DNA from: DATBFX01 sp036558305
GTDB taxonomy: Bacteria; Chloroflexota; Chloroflexia; Thermomicrobiales; UBA6265
DNA length: 12,022 nt
Assembly: GCA_036558305.1 (NCBI GenBank)
Contig: DATBFX010000532.1
Coordinates: forward strand, 1-12,022
Direction: 5' to 3'
The position numbers were made by a program, and so were the translations under genes. Below are positions 1 through 6,482 of the stretch, in pieces (within the stretch, counting starts at the first letter, position 1; each line of letters starts with the position of its first letter). The notes beneath the pieces were generated by a model, which did no database searches, was not told where the DNA came from, and was given only the letters and a program-made list of their open reading frames with translations.

Positions 1-224
1 GACTGGCCGAACTCCGCCACGAACTCCACCTTACGCAAGAGGACCTGGCACGCGCCCTCGACGTCAGCCAGTCCAACGTCTCCCGCGTCGAGCGCGCCGA
101 CGATCTCTACCTCTCGACCTTGCGCACCTACGTCGAGGCCCTGGGCGGGAAACTCGAAATCAACGCCGTCTTTCCCGACCGCAGGGTGGCGCTGACGACG
201 ACACGATCTGGACCGACAGATTGA
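1..224 (+). CDS. XRE-family helix-turn-helix protein, HigA-like antitoxin (5' truncated)
   Basis: This is the 3' part of a reading frame that is open from the left edge (codons in phase with base 3) to TGA at 222-224; the start lies outside the window. The 73 visible residues form a Cro/C1-type helix-turn-helix: LTQEDLARAL (helix 2 and turn), then VSQSNVSRVER (recognition helix), then STLRTYVEALGGKLEINAVFPD. That last block (xLxxYVEALGGxLExxAxFPD) is typical of the short XRE proteins paired with HigB/RelE-type toxins, so a toxin gene may lie immediately upstream, outside the window. It would bind DNA as a dimer in the cytoplasm, probably at its own promoter. The pairing is an inference because the partner is not visible. 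It looks unrelated in function to the metabolic genes that follow, from which it is separated by 197 bp. Confidence 0.85.
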   Translation, partial: LAELRHELHLTQEDLARALDVSQSNVSRVERADDLYLSTLRTYVEALGGKLEINAVFPDRRVALTTTRSGPTD

Positions 225-408
225 CGCCGATAGCCGGTCACGGTCGGGTCTCCTGAAGCGGAATCATCGTAGCACCCGCTCGGTTGCTCCATCGTCGGGC
301 CGATCAGCAAAAAATCCCTGACGCGTGTCCCTCAACCGCCCGGCGCCGATGCTTGCAATAATGCGCTTCACAATTGGGCGCGTCGCGGCGGTGGCTCAAC
401 GAAGACTT

Positions 409-414
409 GGAGGG
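409..414 (+). promoter_or_regulatory. Ribosome binding site fixing the start of the first oxidoreductase gene
   Basis: GGAGGG lies 7 bases before the GTG codon at 422. The frame is also open upstream from a TTG at 374, but that codon has no comparable Shine-Dalgarno sequence and would add residues with no resemblance to the family. GTG 422 is therefore the better start. The rest of the 225-408 gap holds no gene I can support; an AATAAT at 357-362 resembles a -10 box but has no convincing -35 partner. Confidence 0.7.
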
Positions 415-421
415 ATCTCGC

Positions 422-1498
422 GTGACTTCGTACCGCGTCGGTATCGTCGGCTTGACCGGTATCGCAACCGCTCCGGCGCCTTCGGAGCCGTCGTTTTTCG
501 GCGGCGTCCACCCGCATTCGCATGCCGCTTGCTATGCGAACCACCCGCAAACGGACGTCGTTGCCGTCTGCGATCTCGTGCCGGCGCTCTTCGACGACTT
601 CGATCGGCAATGGGGAAGCCGGTGGCCGAACGTGGCCCGGTACACGGATTACCGCCAGATGCTCGAGCGGGAGCGTCTCGATCTTCTCAGCGTCGTGACG
701 CCGGATCATCGGCACGCCGAGGTCGTCTTCGCCGCGGTCCCCGCCGGTGTCCGAGGGATCTACTGCGAGAAACCGATCGCGACGACGCTGGCCGATGCCG
801 ACCGCATGATCGCGGTGACGGAGCAAGCGGGGGCGGCGATGGTCGTCAACCACACGCGCCGCTGGTACGCGACCTATCAATACGCCCGTGACCTTATCCG
901 CGCCGGTCACCTCGGCCGGGTCACCCATCTCCACGCCAATTGTGGCGGCCCCCGCTCCATGCTCTTCCGCAACGGGACACACCTGATCGACGCCGTCACC
1001 TTTTTCGCGGAGTCGGAACCGGTCTGGGTCGTCGGGCAGCTCGACGCCGGTCAGGAAAACTATGGCCCGGTCTACGCCGGTGAGGGCGGGCGCGACCCTG
1101 CGCTCGATCCCGGCGGCTCGGCCTTGATCCGCTACGAGAACGGCGTCATCGCCTCGGTCTTTTGCAGCAAACCGATCTACAAGGACACCTTCCTCTGGGA
1201 GGTGATCGTCTACTGCGAAGGCGGGAGTATCCAGATCACCGAACCGGGCGGCGTCGAGGTGATGACGATGGCCACCGGCGGCATCGCCGGTCGCCCTCGC
1301 TGCCAGATCGAGGTCCCGCAATACCGCTGGACGGACGGCACCGCCGCGATCGAGGAACTCGTCGCGACCATCGAGGGCCGCACGACCAACAACCAATCCT
1401 CCGGCCGCGAAGCCCGCAAGACCCTGGCAATCCTCCTCGCGATCTTGCAGTCTCAACACCGTGGCAACGTCCCGGTGACGGCGCCGTTTTCCGACTGA
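422..1498 (+). CDS. Gfo/Idh/MocA family oxidoreductase
   Basis: This is a 358-residue NAD(P)-dependent oxidoreductase of the Gfo/Idh/MocA family, cytoplasmic, with the usual length. The N-terminal Rossmann domain starts at RVGIVGLTG (residues 5-13). The loop that normally runs straight into a conserved H-A pair carries about 14 extra residues (APAPSEPSFFGGVHPHS) before H34-A35. The family's catalytic motif is intact as YCEKP (residues 114-118, Lys117), and the second domain keeps GTHLID with His187 and Asp190. The family typically oxidises or reduces sugars, inositols, sugar acids or biliverdin-like substrates; which one applies here cannot be read from the sequence. The start is GTG at 422 because of a well-spaced GGAGGG. 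It is followed after 90 bp by the GGT-like gene on the same strand, with a 7-bp-period inverted repeat in the gap, so co-transcription is possible but may be attenuated. Confidence 0.9.
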   Translation: MTSYRVGIVGLTGIATAPAPSEPSFFGGVHPHSHAACYANHPQTDVVAVCDLVPALFDDFDRQWGSRWPNVARYTDYRQMLERERLDLLSVVTPDHRHAEVVFAAVPAGVRGIYCEKPIATTLADADRMIAVTEQAGAAMVVNHTRRWYATYQYARDLIRAGHLGRVTHLHANCGGPRSMLFRNGTHLIDAVTFFAESEPVWVVGQLDAGQENYGPVYAGEGGRDPALDPGGSALIRYENGVIASVFCSKPIYKDTFLWEVIVYCEGGSIQITEPGGVEVMTMATGGIAGRPRCQIEVPQYRWTDGTAAIEELVATIEGRTTNNQSSGREARKTLAILLAILQSQHRGNVPVTAPFSD

Positions 1499-1503
1499 GC
1501 AGC

Positions 1504-1572
1504 CAGTAGTCAGTAGCCAGTAGCCAGTAGCCAGAACGAATCGATCCTCTTTGCAACTGACTACTGACTACT
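1504..1572. repeat. 7-bp-period inverted repeat in intergenic gap
   Basis: The left arm is four heptamers, CAGTAGT followed by three CAGTAGC, plus a partial CAG (1504-1534). The right arm (about 1557-1572) is two CTGACTA units plus CT, the inverted form of the same heptamer. AGTAGTCAGTAGCCAG on the left matches the reverse complement of the right arm at 15 of 16 positions, so the pair can fold into a stem with a loop of roughly 36 bases. It lies between the stop of the oxidoreductase and the start of the GGT-like gene. It could act as a weak terminator or mRNA stabiliser, but there is no following U-tract. Heptamer repeats of this sort occur scattered in many bacterial genomes; the assigned role is inference. 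Confidence 0.85.
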
Positions 1573-1588
1573 CGAAACCGAGGGCATC

Positions 1589-3334
1589 ATGACCGAACTC
1601 CCCTCCCCGCAAACGTACCGGCCTACCGTCATGGGAACCCATTTCATGGTCTCGACCGGGCACTACCTCGCCACGGCCGGGGCCCTGCAAAACCTCCACG
1701 CCGGCGGGAACGCGATCGACGCGGGCGTCGCCGCCGGTCTCTGCATCAACGTCGTCCAACCCGAGTTCACCAACCTCGGCGGCGTCGCACCGATCATCCT
1801 CTACAGCGCCCGCGACGACGTCGTGCGGACGATCAGCGGACTCGGCACCTGGCCGAGCGCCGTCGATCCCGATTACTTTCGGGTCGAGTGCGCCGGCGGC
1901 ATGCCGCCCGGTGTGCGGCGCAGCGTCGTCCCCGCCGCCGTCGACGCCTGGCTGACCGCGCTGAAGCTCTTCGGCACGCGCTCGCTGGCCGAGGTCGCCG
2001 CGCCCGCGATCGCGCTCGCCGAAGGCGGCTTCCCGGTCTACCCGGTCCTGCACACCAACCTGACGAAGGCGGCACCCTTGCTCGCGCAATGGCCGTCGAG
2101 CGCGGCGGTCTTCCTCCCCGGCGGCCGCGTCCCCGCGATCGGCGAACGCCTCGTCCAGCGCGAGCTCGCCGGCACGCTGCGGCTCCTGGTCGAGGCCGAG
2201 GCGGCGCACCGGCACCTGGGACGCGAAGCCGCGATCCAGGCGGCACGCGACCGCTTCTACCGTGGCGACGTCGCGGCGCGAATCGCGGCGTTCGTCGCGG
2301 CCGAGGGCGGGTACCTGACGGCCGACGATCTCGCCCGTTTCTCGGTCGACGTCGAATCTCCCGTCCGCACGACCTACCGCGGATACGACGTCTTCGGCTG
2401 CGGTCCCTGGTGTCAGGGACCGGTCGCGCTGCAGACGCTGGCGATCCTCCAGGGCTACGACCTTGCCGCGCTCGGACACAACTCGGCCGATGCGCTCCAC
2501 CTCATCCTCGAATCGCTCAAAGCCGGTTTCGCCGACCGCGAACACTTCTACGGTGACCCCAAGTTCGTCGACGTCCCGACCGAAGGGCTCCTCCATCCCG
2601 ACTACGCCGCCACCTGGCGAGCGCGGATCGACCTCGCCCGCGCCGCACCGGGGATGCCCACGCCGGGCGATCCCTGGCCGTTCGCGGGACGCGAGCAACC
2701 GGCGACGGCGCCGTACCACGCGCCGGAACCGCTCACCGCACCGGTCAAAGCCGATACGAGCTATCTCTGCGTCGTCGACGAAGCCGGCAACGCCTTCTCG
2801 GCCACCCCGAGCGACGTCGTCAGCGAGGCGCCGCTCGTCCCCGGTCTCGGCATCATCGTGTCGGACCGCGGTGTGCAATCCCGGCTCGACCCCACCCACC
2901 CGAGTTCGATCGCTCCCGGCAAGCGCCCCCGCCTGACACCCAACCCCGGTTTGATCATGCGCGACGGCCGCGTCGTGTCACCCTACGGCACACCCGGCGG
3001 CGACGCGCAACCGCAGGCGATGGTCCAGTTCGTCGTCAACCTGATCGACTTCGGGATGGACCCGCAGGCGGCCATCGAGGCCCCGCGCGTCACCTCGTTC
3101 AGCTTTCCCAACTCGTTCCATCCCCACGCCTATCTGCCCGATCTCGTCATGGCCGAAGCCCGCATTCCCGCGGCCGTGCTCGACGATCTGCGCCAACGCG
3201 GTCACGACGTCCAACTCTGGCCGGAGTGGTCCGCCATCTCCGGCTCCCTTTCGGCCGTCGTGGTCGACCGGGTGCACGGCACCCTTCTCGGCGCCGCCGA
3301 TCCGCGCCGCGTCGCCTACGCGCTCGGTTGGTGA
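1589..3334 (+). CDS. Gamma-glutamyltransferase-family Ntn-hydrolase, probably not a true GGT
   Basis: This 581-residue protein spans the full GGT fold, which is made as one chain and cleaves itself before a catalytic Thr. Visible blocks are HAGGNAIDAGVAAG (38-50), QPEFTNLGG (57-65), GFPVYP, YRGYDVFGCGPWCQGPVALQ, the processing site around DTSYLCVVDEAGN with probable nucleophile Thr390, and the oxyanion-type GTPGGD block (Gly470-Gly471). No signal peptide is seen, so it is probably cytoplasmic, unlike classical periplasmic GGTs. The DxRExAP block that binds the gamma-glutamyl carboxylate in classical GGTs reads ISGLGTWP here, with Leu85 in the arginine position. This points to another amide substrate, as in HpxW-type oxamate amidohydrolases or cephalosporin acylases of the same fold; the substrate is unknown. 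ATG 1589 is preceded by GAGGG (1580-1584) with a 4-base gap. Its stop lies 10 bp from that of the convergent sialidase-like gene. Confidence 0.88.
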   Translation: MTELPSPQTYRPTVMGTHFMVSTGHYLATAGALQNLHAGGNAIDAGVAAGLCINVVQPEFTNLGGVAPIILYSARDDVVRTISGLGTWPSAVDPDYFRVECAGGMPPGVRRSVVPAAVDAWLTALKLFGTRSLAEVAAPAIALAEGGFPVYPVLHTNLTKAAPLLAQWPSSAAVFLPGGRVPAIGERLVQRELAGTLRLLVEAEAAHRHLGREAAIQAARDRFYRGDVAARIAAFVAAEGGYLTADDLARFSVDVESPVRTTYRGYDVFGCGPWCQGPVALQTLAILQGYDLAALGHNSADALHLILESLKAGFADREHFYGDPKFVDVPTEGLLHPDYAATWRARIDLARAAPGMPTPGDPWPFAGREQPATAPYHAPEPLTAPVKADTSYLCVVDEAGNAFSATPSDVVSEAPLVPGLGIIVSDRGVQSRLDPTHPSSIAPGKRPRLTPNPGLIMRDGRVVSPYGTPGGDAQPQAMVQFVVNLIDFGMDPQAAIEAPRVTSFSFPNSFHPHAYLPDLVMAEARIPAAVLDDLRQRGHDVQLWPEWSAISGSLSAVVVDRVHGTLLGAADPRRVAYALGW

Positions 3335-3344
3335 CGACAGACGG

Positions 3345-4403
3345 CTACGATCGGTCGCGCAGAAAGACGCCCCGAACCTCGGAGTTGCCGTCGACGATCG
3401 CGGTGAAGTAGACGCAGAGGAAGGTGTCGTCGGAAAGTTGCGCCACGGCCGGGTAACCGCAAAACCAATCCGGCGACCGGTAGATCCGACCGATCCAGGT
3501 CCAATGTGCTCCGTCGTCGCGGCTGAGAACGCAACTCACCCCCGGCCGGTCCGGTTCGCGATCCCGGTAGAAGCAGACGAGGGCACCGCTCCGGAGCCGG
3601 TAGAGACACGGCGTTCCGCCCAGGAAACCGGCCGGTTTCGGTTCGCTCCAGGTTGCCCCGTCGTCGGCCGAATAGCTCTGGAAGGCGTGGTAGGGCGGCT
3701 GCTCCGTCCGGATCACGGCAAGGATGCGACCGTCGTCCAACCGCGTCAGGGCCGTGTCGTTGAAATCGATCGTCGGGCTGGTCGCGATGACGACCGGCTG
3801 GCTGAAGATGCGGCCACCGTCCGTCGTCGTGACCGCCGCCTCCCAGCCGTGGCCGTTGATCTCGCGAGTGCCCTGGATACAGAAGAGGAGGCGGCCGTCG
3901 GGGAGGACGAGCGGATCGGAGGTGCCGTACATCTCGGTGAAGTACGGCCAGAAACCGTCGATCGATTCCAGTTCGCCCCAGGTCCGGCCGTGGTCGGTCG
4001 AGCGGGTGATGAAGGTCGCGGTCCGCGACATCTCCAACCCGTAGGTCGTCTCGGTCGAGACCGTCCGCTGCATCTTGCCGACGACCGCCAGCACCGTGCC
4101 GTCGGGCGACACCTTGACGCCGCCGACCGGCCCGCAATTCCACCCCGGTTCGGCGTAGATCGCGACGGGGTGCTCCCAGGTCCGCCCGCCGTCCCGCGAG
4201 CGGACGATCACGGCCGCACCGTCGTTCAGGTTCTCCGGTCCGGCCGACTCGTGGTAGCAGGCGAGCAAATCCCCGTTCGCCAACCGGCGCAGCGAGGTGC
4301 CGTACCGCCGCCGTCTGGGCGGTCCGCCGGCGACGACGACCGTGCCGGTGACGGCGATCGGCGCATCTGGAAGCAGCCCATTGCCTGTGTGTTCGTAGCT
4401 CAT
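3345..4403 (-). CDS. Sialidase-like BNR/Asp-box beta-propeller protein
   Basis: This 352-residue protein carries five Asp-box (SxDxGxTW) repeats: SRDGGRTW (69-76), STDHGRTW (135-142), TTDGGRIF (193-200), SADDGATW (245-252) and SRDDGAHW (294-301). Their spacing of roughly 50-65 residues fits the six-bladed propeller of the sialidase superfamily. PDG(R/T) turns (100-103, 168-171) occur in the blades. No signal peptide or membrane segment is seen, so it is probably cytoplasmic. Asp boxes are structural, so the fold is well supported but sialidase activity is not; related bacterial proteins are often annotated as exo-alpha-sialidase without proof. ATG 4403 is chosen because GGAGG (4409-4413) lies 5 bases upstream; a TTG at 4418 would place this site inside the gene. 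It is the last gene of the - strand group after the oxidoreductase at 4460-5542, with a strong palindrome in the 56-bp gap. Confidence 0.88.
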   Translation of the reverse strand: MSYEHTGNGLLPDAPIAVTGTVVVAGGPPRRRRYGTSLRRLANGDLLACYHESAGPENLNDGAAVIVRSRDGGRTWEHPVAIYAEPGWNCGPVGGVKVSPDGTVLAVVGKMQRTVSTETTYGLEMSRTATFITRSTDHGRTWGELESIDGFWPYFTEMYGTSDPLVLPDGRLLFCIQGTREINGHGWEAAVTTTDGGRIFSQPVVIATSPTIDFNDTALTRLDDGRILAVIRTEQPPYHAFQSYSADDGATWSEPKPAGFLGGTPCLYRLRSGALVCFYRDREPDRPGVSCVLSRDDGAHWTWIGRIYRSPDWFCGYPAVAQLSDDTFLCVYFTAIVDGNSEVRGVFLRDRS

Positions 4404-4420
4404 CGTTGCCTCCACCAAGG

Positions 4421-4451
4421 CCGTAGGGGCGCACGGCGTGCGCCCCTACGG
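4421..4451. terminator. Perfect 14-bp palindrome with 3-base loop, possible terminator or dispersed repeat
   Basis: CCGTAGGGGCGCAC (4421-4434), loop GGC, then GTGCGCCCCTACGG (4438-4451). The stem is perfect. It sits 8 bases beyond the stop codon of the - strand oxidoreductase gene and before the ribosome binding site of the sialidase-like gene. There is no T-tract, so an intrinsic terminator is not certain. The sequence resembles GTAGGGGCGCA-type repeats scattered through some GC-rich genomes. It could alternatively stop exonucleases or lower expression of the downstream gene. Confidence 0.75.
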
Positions 4452-4459
4452 CGTTGACG

Positions 4460-5542
4460 TTACGTTGCCGCCAGCCGCACCACCTTGCCACCGTGGCGCA
4501 GCGACTCCTCGGCGGCGAAGCTGGCTTCCATGACCCGCAACGCATCGCGGTACGTCTGGCCGGGTTCGATCCCGTTGCGCACCCAATCGACGAAGCGGTC
4601 GGTCGCGGCGCGGATCAGGGCGCTTTCGTCGTCGAGCGATGAATAGATGACACCGGACGGACCGAAGACCCCCAGTGCAGGTCGAAGTTCGTCGGCCTCG
4701 ACCATCCCCTTCGTGCCGGTCACCGAGGCGCGCACCACCCCTTGCGTCGGGTGGGTCGGGGTGTGGCAGCGCCCGACGACGATACTGGCGACGGCTCCTC
4801 CGCTCAGGCGGAGGACGATGGTCGCCATGTCCTCGATCCCGAGCTCGCGGTGCGCCCGGTTGAAGAGCGCGCCGCCGAAACACTGGACGGAGACGAATTC
4901 TTGCCCGGCGAGCAAGCGGACGTTGGTCAGCGGGTAGAGCGCGAAGTTGAGAATTTCGCCGCCGCCGGTGAAACGCGGGTGCCAGTTGATGTCCTTCTCG
5001 GGATCGTACTGCTCCCCCGGTCCGTAACTGGCGGTGTACTCGGCGGAGAGCGCGCGCACCTGCCCGATCTTGCCGTCCCGGACGGCAGCCAGCGCCCGCT
5101 GGACAGACGGCGCACCGAAGCGGCTGAAGGTCAAGACCTTCGCCCCTCGCCGTTCGGCTTCCTCCGCGGCGGCGGCGATCGCGCGGCATTCGTCGAGGGT
5201 GATCGCCATCGGTTTGTCGACGTAGAGGTGCTTTCCCGTCGCCAGCGCCAGTAGTGCCAACCGGCCATGCCGCGCGTATTCGGAGGCGACGCAGATCGCG
5301 TCGACGTCGTCGCGGGCCAGGAATCCCGCCACGTCCTCGGTGAACGGGACGCCAAGTGTCGCCGCCAGATCCGGGCCGACGTTCGCCCATCGGGCGGGCA
5401 GGTTCGGCTCATCGGCGACACCGACGATCTCGACATCGGTGCGGGCAGCGAACGCCTCGGAGAGATATTGGCCGTGCCGGACCGCGCTGAGGAAACCGAG
5501 GCGCAGCGGTCGCCCCGGTGCGAACGGCATCTGCTCGCTCAT
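4460..5542 (-). CDS. Gfo/Idh/MocA family oxidoreductase, SAxRH subgroup
   Basis: This is a 360-residue oxidoreductase of the Gfo/Idh/MocA family. The N-terminal domain starts LGFLSAVRH (15-23), where a GxGxxG-type loop is expected. VADEP (42-46), SEYARHG (87-93) and the catalytic motif YVDKP (107-111, Lys110) follow. The C-terminal domain has GGGEILNFALYP (193-204), in which Asn199 and Tyr203 stand where the family usually has Asp and His, and FNRAHRELGIED (227-238). It is clearly paralogous to the product of 10596-11699, sharing SAxRH, VADEP, LAAT, SEYxRHG, GKHL and FNRxHRExGxED. ATG 5542 overlaps the TGA of the preceding gene as ATGA, and GGAGG lies 10 bases upstream (5553-5557), so translational coupling is likely. 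The frame is open further upstream to 5971 but that extension overlaps the neighbouring gene and is rejected. Substrate unknown. Confidence 0.9.
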   Translation of the reverse strand: MSEQMPFAPGRPLRLGFLSAVRHGQYLSEAFAARTDVEIVGVADEPNLPARWANVGPDLAATLGVPFTEDVAGFLARDDVDAICVASEYARHGRLALLALATGKHLYVDKPMAITLDECRAIAAAAEEAERRGAKVLTFSRFGAPSVQRALAAVRDGKIGQVRALSAEYTASYGPGEQYDPEKDINWHPRFTGGGEILNFALYPLTNVRLLAGQEFVSVQCFGGALFNRAHRELGIEDMATIVLRLSGGAVASIVVGRCHTPTHPTQGVVRASVTGTKGMVEADELRPALGVFGPSGVIYSSLDDESALIRAATDRFVDWVRNGIEPGQTYRDALRVMEASFAAEESLRHGGKVVRLAAT

Positions 5543-6393
5543 GACCCGCCGACCTCCTCCCCGATCGCGACCATTTCTCCCGTCGCCAGCGAGCGCGACA
5601 GGGCCCGCGCCACCGCCAGATTCCACGCCGCGGCCGTGCCCCGCGCCAGCCGCTCGCTCGCGCTCCCGCCGTCGATCCAGGCGTCGATTTCGCGCGCGAG
5701 GAGTTCGGCGTTTCCGGTGGCGCCGGGAAGCGGCTCGACCCGCCCATCGCTCCAGAGCAGATCGTCGTTCCCGATGCGGTGGACGATCTCGCCGTCCGTC
5801 GCGAGGAGATGGAGATCGCGGCGCGTGGGGAGATCGGCCGACTCGACCGCGGCTTCGATCACCGCAAGCGCGCCGTTGGTTCCGAGCAGGTTGACTTTCA
5901 CCACAGGTGGCCCGGCGACGTCGCTGACGACGGCGTAGATCGATGCCGGCGTATCCGCGAGTAGGTGGCAAGCGACGTCGACGAGTTCGCCCGCCGCGGC
6001 GGTGGCATCGGTTTGGTCGCCGAAACTCCAGCCGATCTCCAATGTCCTGGGAGTGCCGATCGTCCCGGCACCGACGACCTCCTTCGCCCGCGCGATGTGC
6101 GGGTCGAAGCGTAGCGGACGACTCAACGTCAGCCCGTCGGGGGCGTCAACGGCAAGATCGCGCCAAACGTCGCCTGAGGGGATACCCACAAGTAACACTC
6201 GGAGGCCCGATGCCAAAGCGCGCCGTGCCAGGTGGGCGCAGCCGTCGGTTTCGCTGCTCACCACGATACCGAGCCATTCACCTCCGGTCAGCGCGGCGTC
6301 GGCCTCGATGGTCACGACCTCGGAGACGCCGGGATGCCGTTTCGCCACGGCACCGACGGCACCGGCGGCATCCCCCAGAACCGCAAGTTTCAT
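5539..6393 (-). CDS. Compact, degenerate Gfo/Idh/MocA-like protein
   Basis: This 284-residue protein has the outline of a Gfo/Idh/MocA enzyme but is 50-80 residues shorter than usual. A Rossmann start MKLAVLGDAAG (1-11) is followed by a short first domain. RPLRFDPHIARAKEV (92-106) and GTIGTPRTLEIGW (110-122) match the family's domain junction. GELVDVACHLL (135-145) keeps the second-domain Asp139 and His143. The EKP block is missing: where GKHVLxEKP would lie, the sequence reads GLRVLLVGIPSGD (63-75), with no lysine. It may be a non-catalytic partner, or bind a substrate or cofactor without redox chemistry. It ends in an ATGA overlap with the complete oxidoreductase at 4460-5542, which favours a complex between the two. 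ATG 6393 has GGGGGA 5 bases upstream. Family membership is read by eye, so it is less certain than for its neighbours. Confidence 0.75.
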   Translation of the reverse strand: MKLAVLGDAAGAVGAVAKRHPGVSEVVTIEADAALTGGEWLGIVVSSETDGCAHLARRALASGLRVLLVGIPSGDVWRDLAVDAPDGLTLSRPLRFDPHIARAKEVVGAGTIGTPRTLEIGWSFGDQTDATAAAGELVDVACHLLADTPASIYAVVSDVAGPPVVKVNLLGTNGALAVIEAAVESADLPTRRDLHLLATDGEIVHRIGNDDLLWSDGRVEPLPGATGNAELLAREIDAWIDGGSASERLARGTAAAWNLAVARALSRSLATGEMVAIGEEVGGS

Positions 6394-6482
6394 GACTATC
6401 CCCCAACATCAGAGACGGACGATAGAATGGCGCGCCGCAATGGCCGGGACGGGACGCGGGAACGCGGATGAGAAGGTGGATC
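6394..6482. promoter_or_regulatory. Divergent intergenic region, likely promoters for both flanking operons
   Basis: This is the gap between two divergent gene groups, so at least one promoter for each direction should lie here or just inside the coding ends. On the + strand TAGAAT at 6423-6428 matches a -10 box at 5 of 6 positions, but no good -35 is visible at 16-18 bp. AAGGTGG (6473-6479) is the probable ribosome binding site for GTG 6483. No clear operator palindrome was seen. Confidence 0.35.

Noticed and set aside
334..362. A sigma-70-like promoter with AATAAT before the first oxidoreductase gene
   Set aside because: The -10-like hexamer has no recognisable -35 at proper spacing, so it is too weak to list as a feature.
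368..1459. A 363-codon - strand frame opposite the first oxidoreductase gene
   Set aside because: It is an antisense shadow of a gene with an intact EKP motif and a good Shine-Dalgarno sequence.
1504..1534. A CRISPR-like tandem array
   Set aside because: The units are 7 bp and contiguous, without spacers, so this is a short tandem repeat.
1568..2899. A 443-codon - strand frame opposite the GGT-like gene
   Set aside because: It mirrors the codon positions of the real gene and shows no domain signature or ribosome binding site.
5543..5971. An N-terminal extension of the 4460-5542 oxidoreductase
   Set aside because: The extension is Arg-rich, does not resemble the family, and overlaps the intact gene at 5539-6393. 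The ATGA start at 5542 with GGAGG is better.
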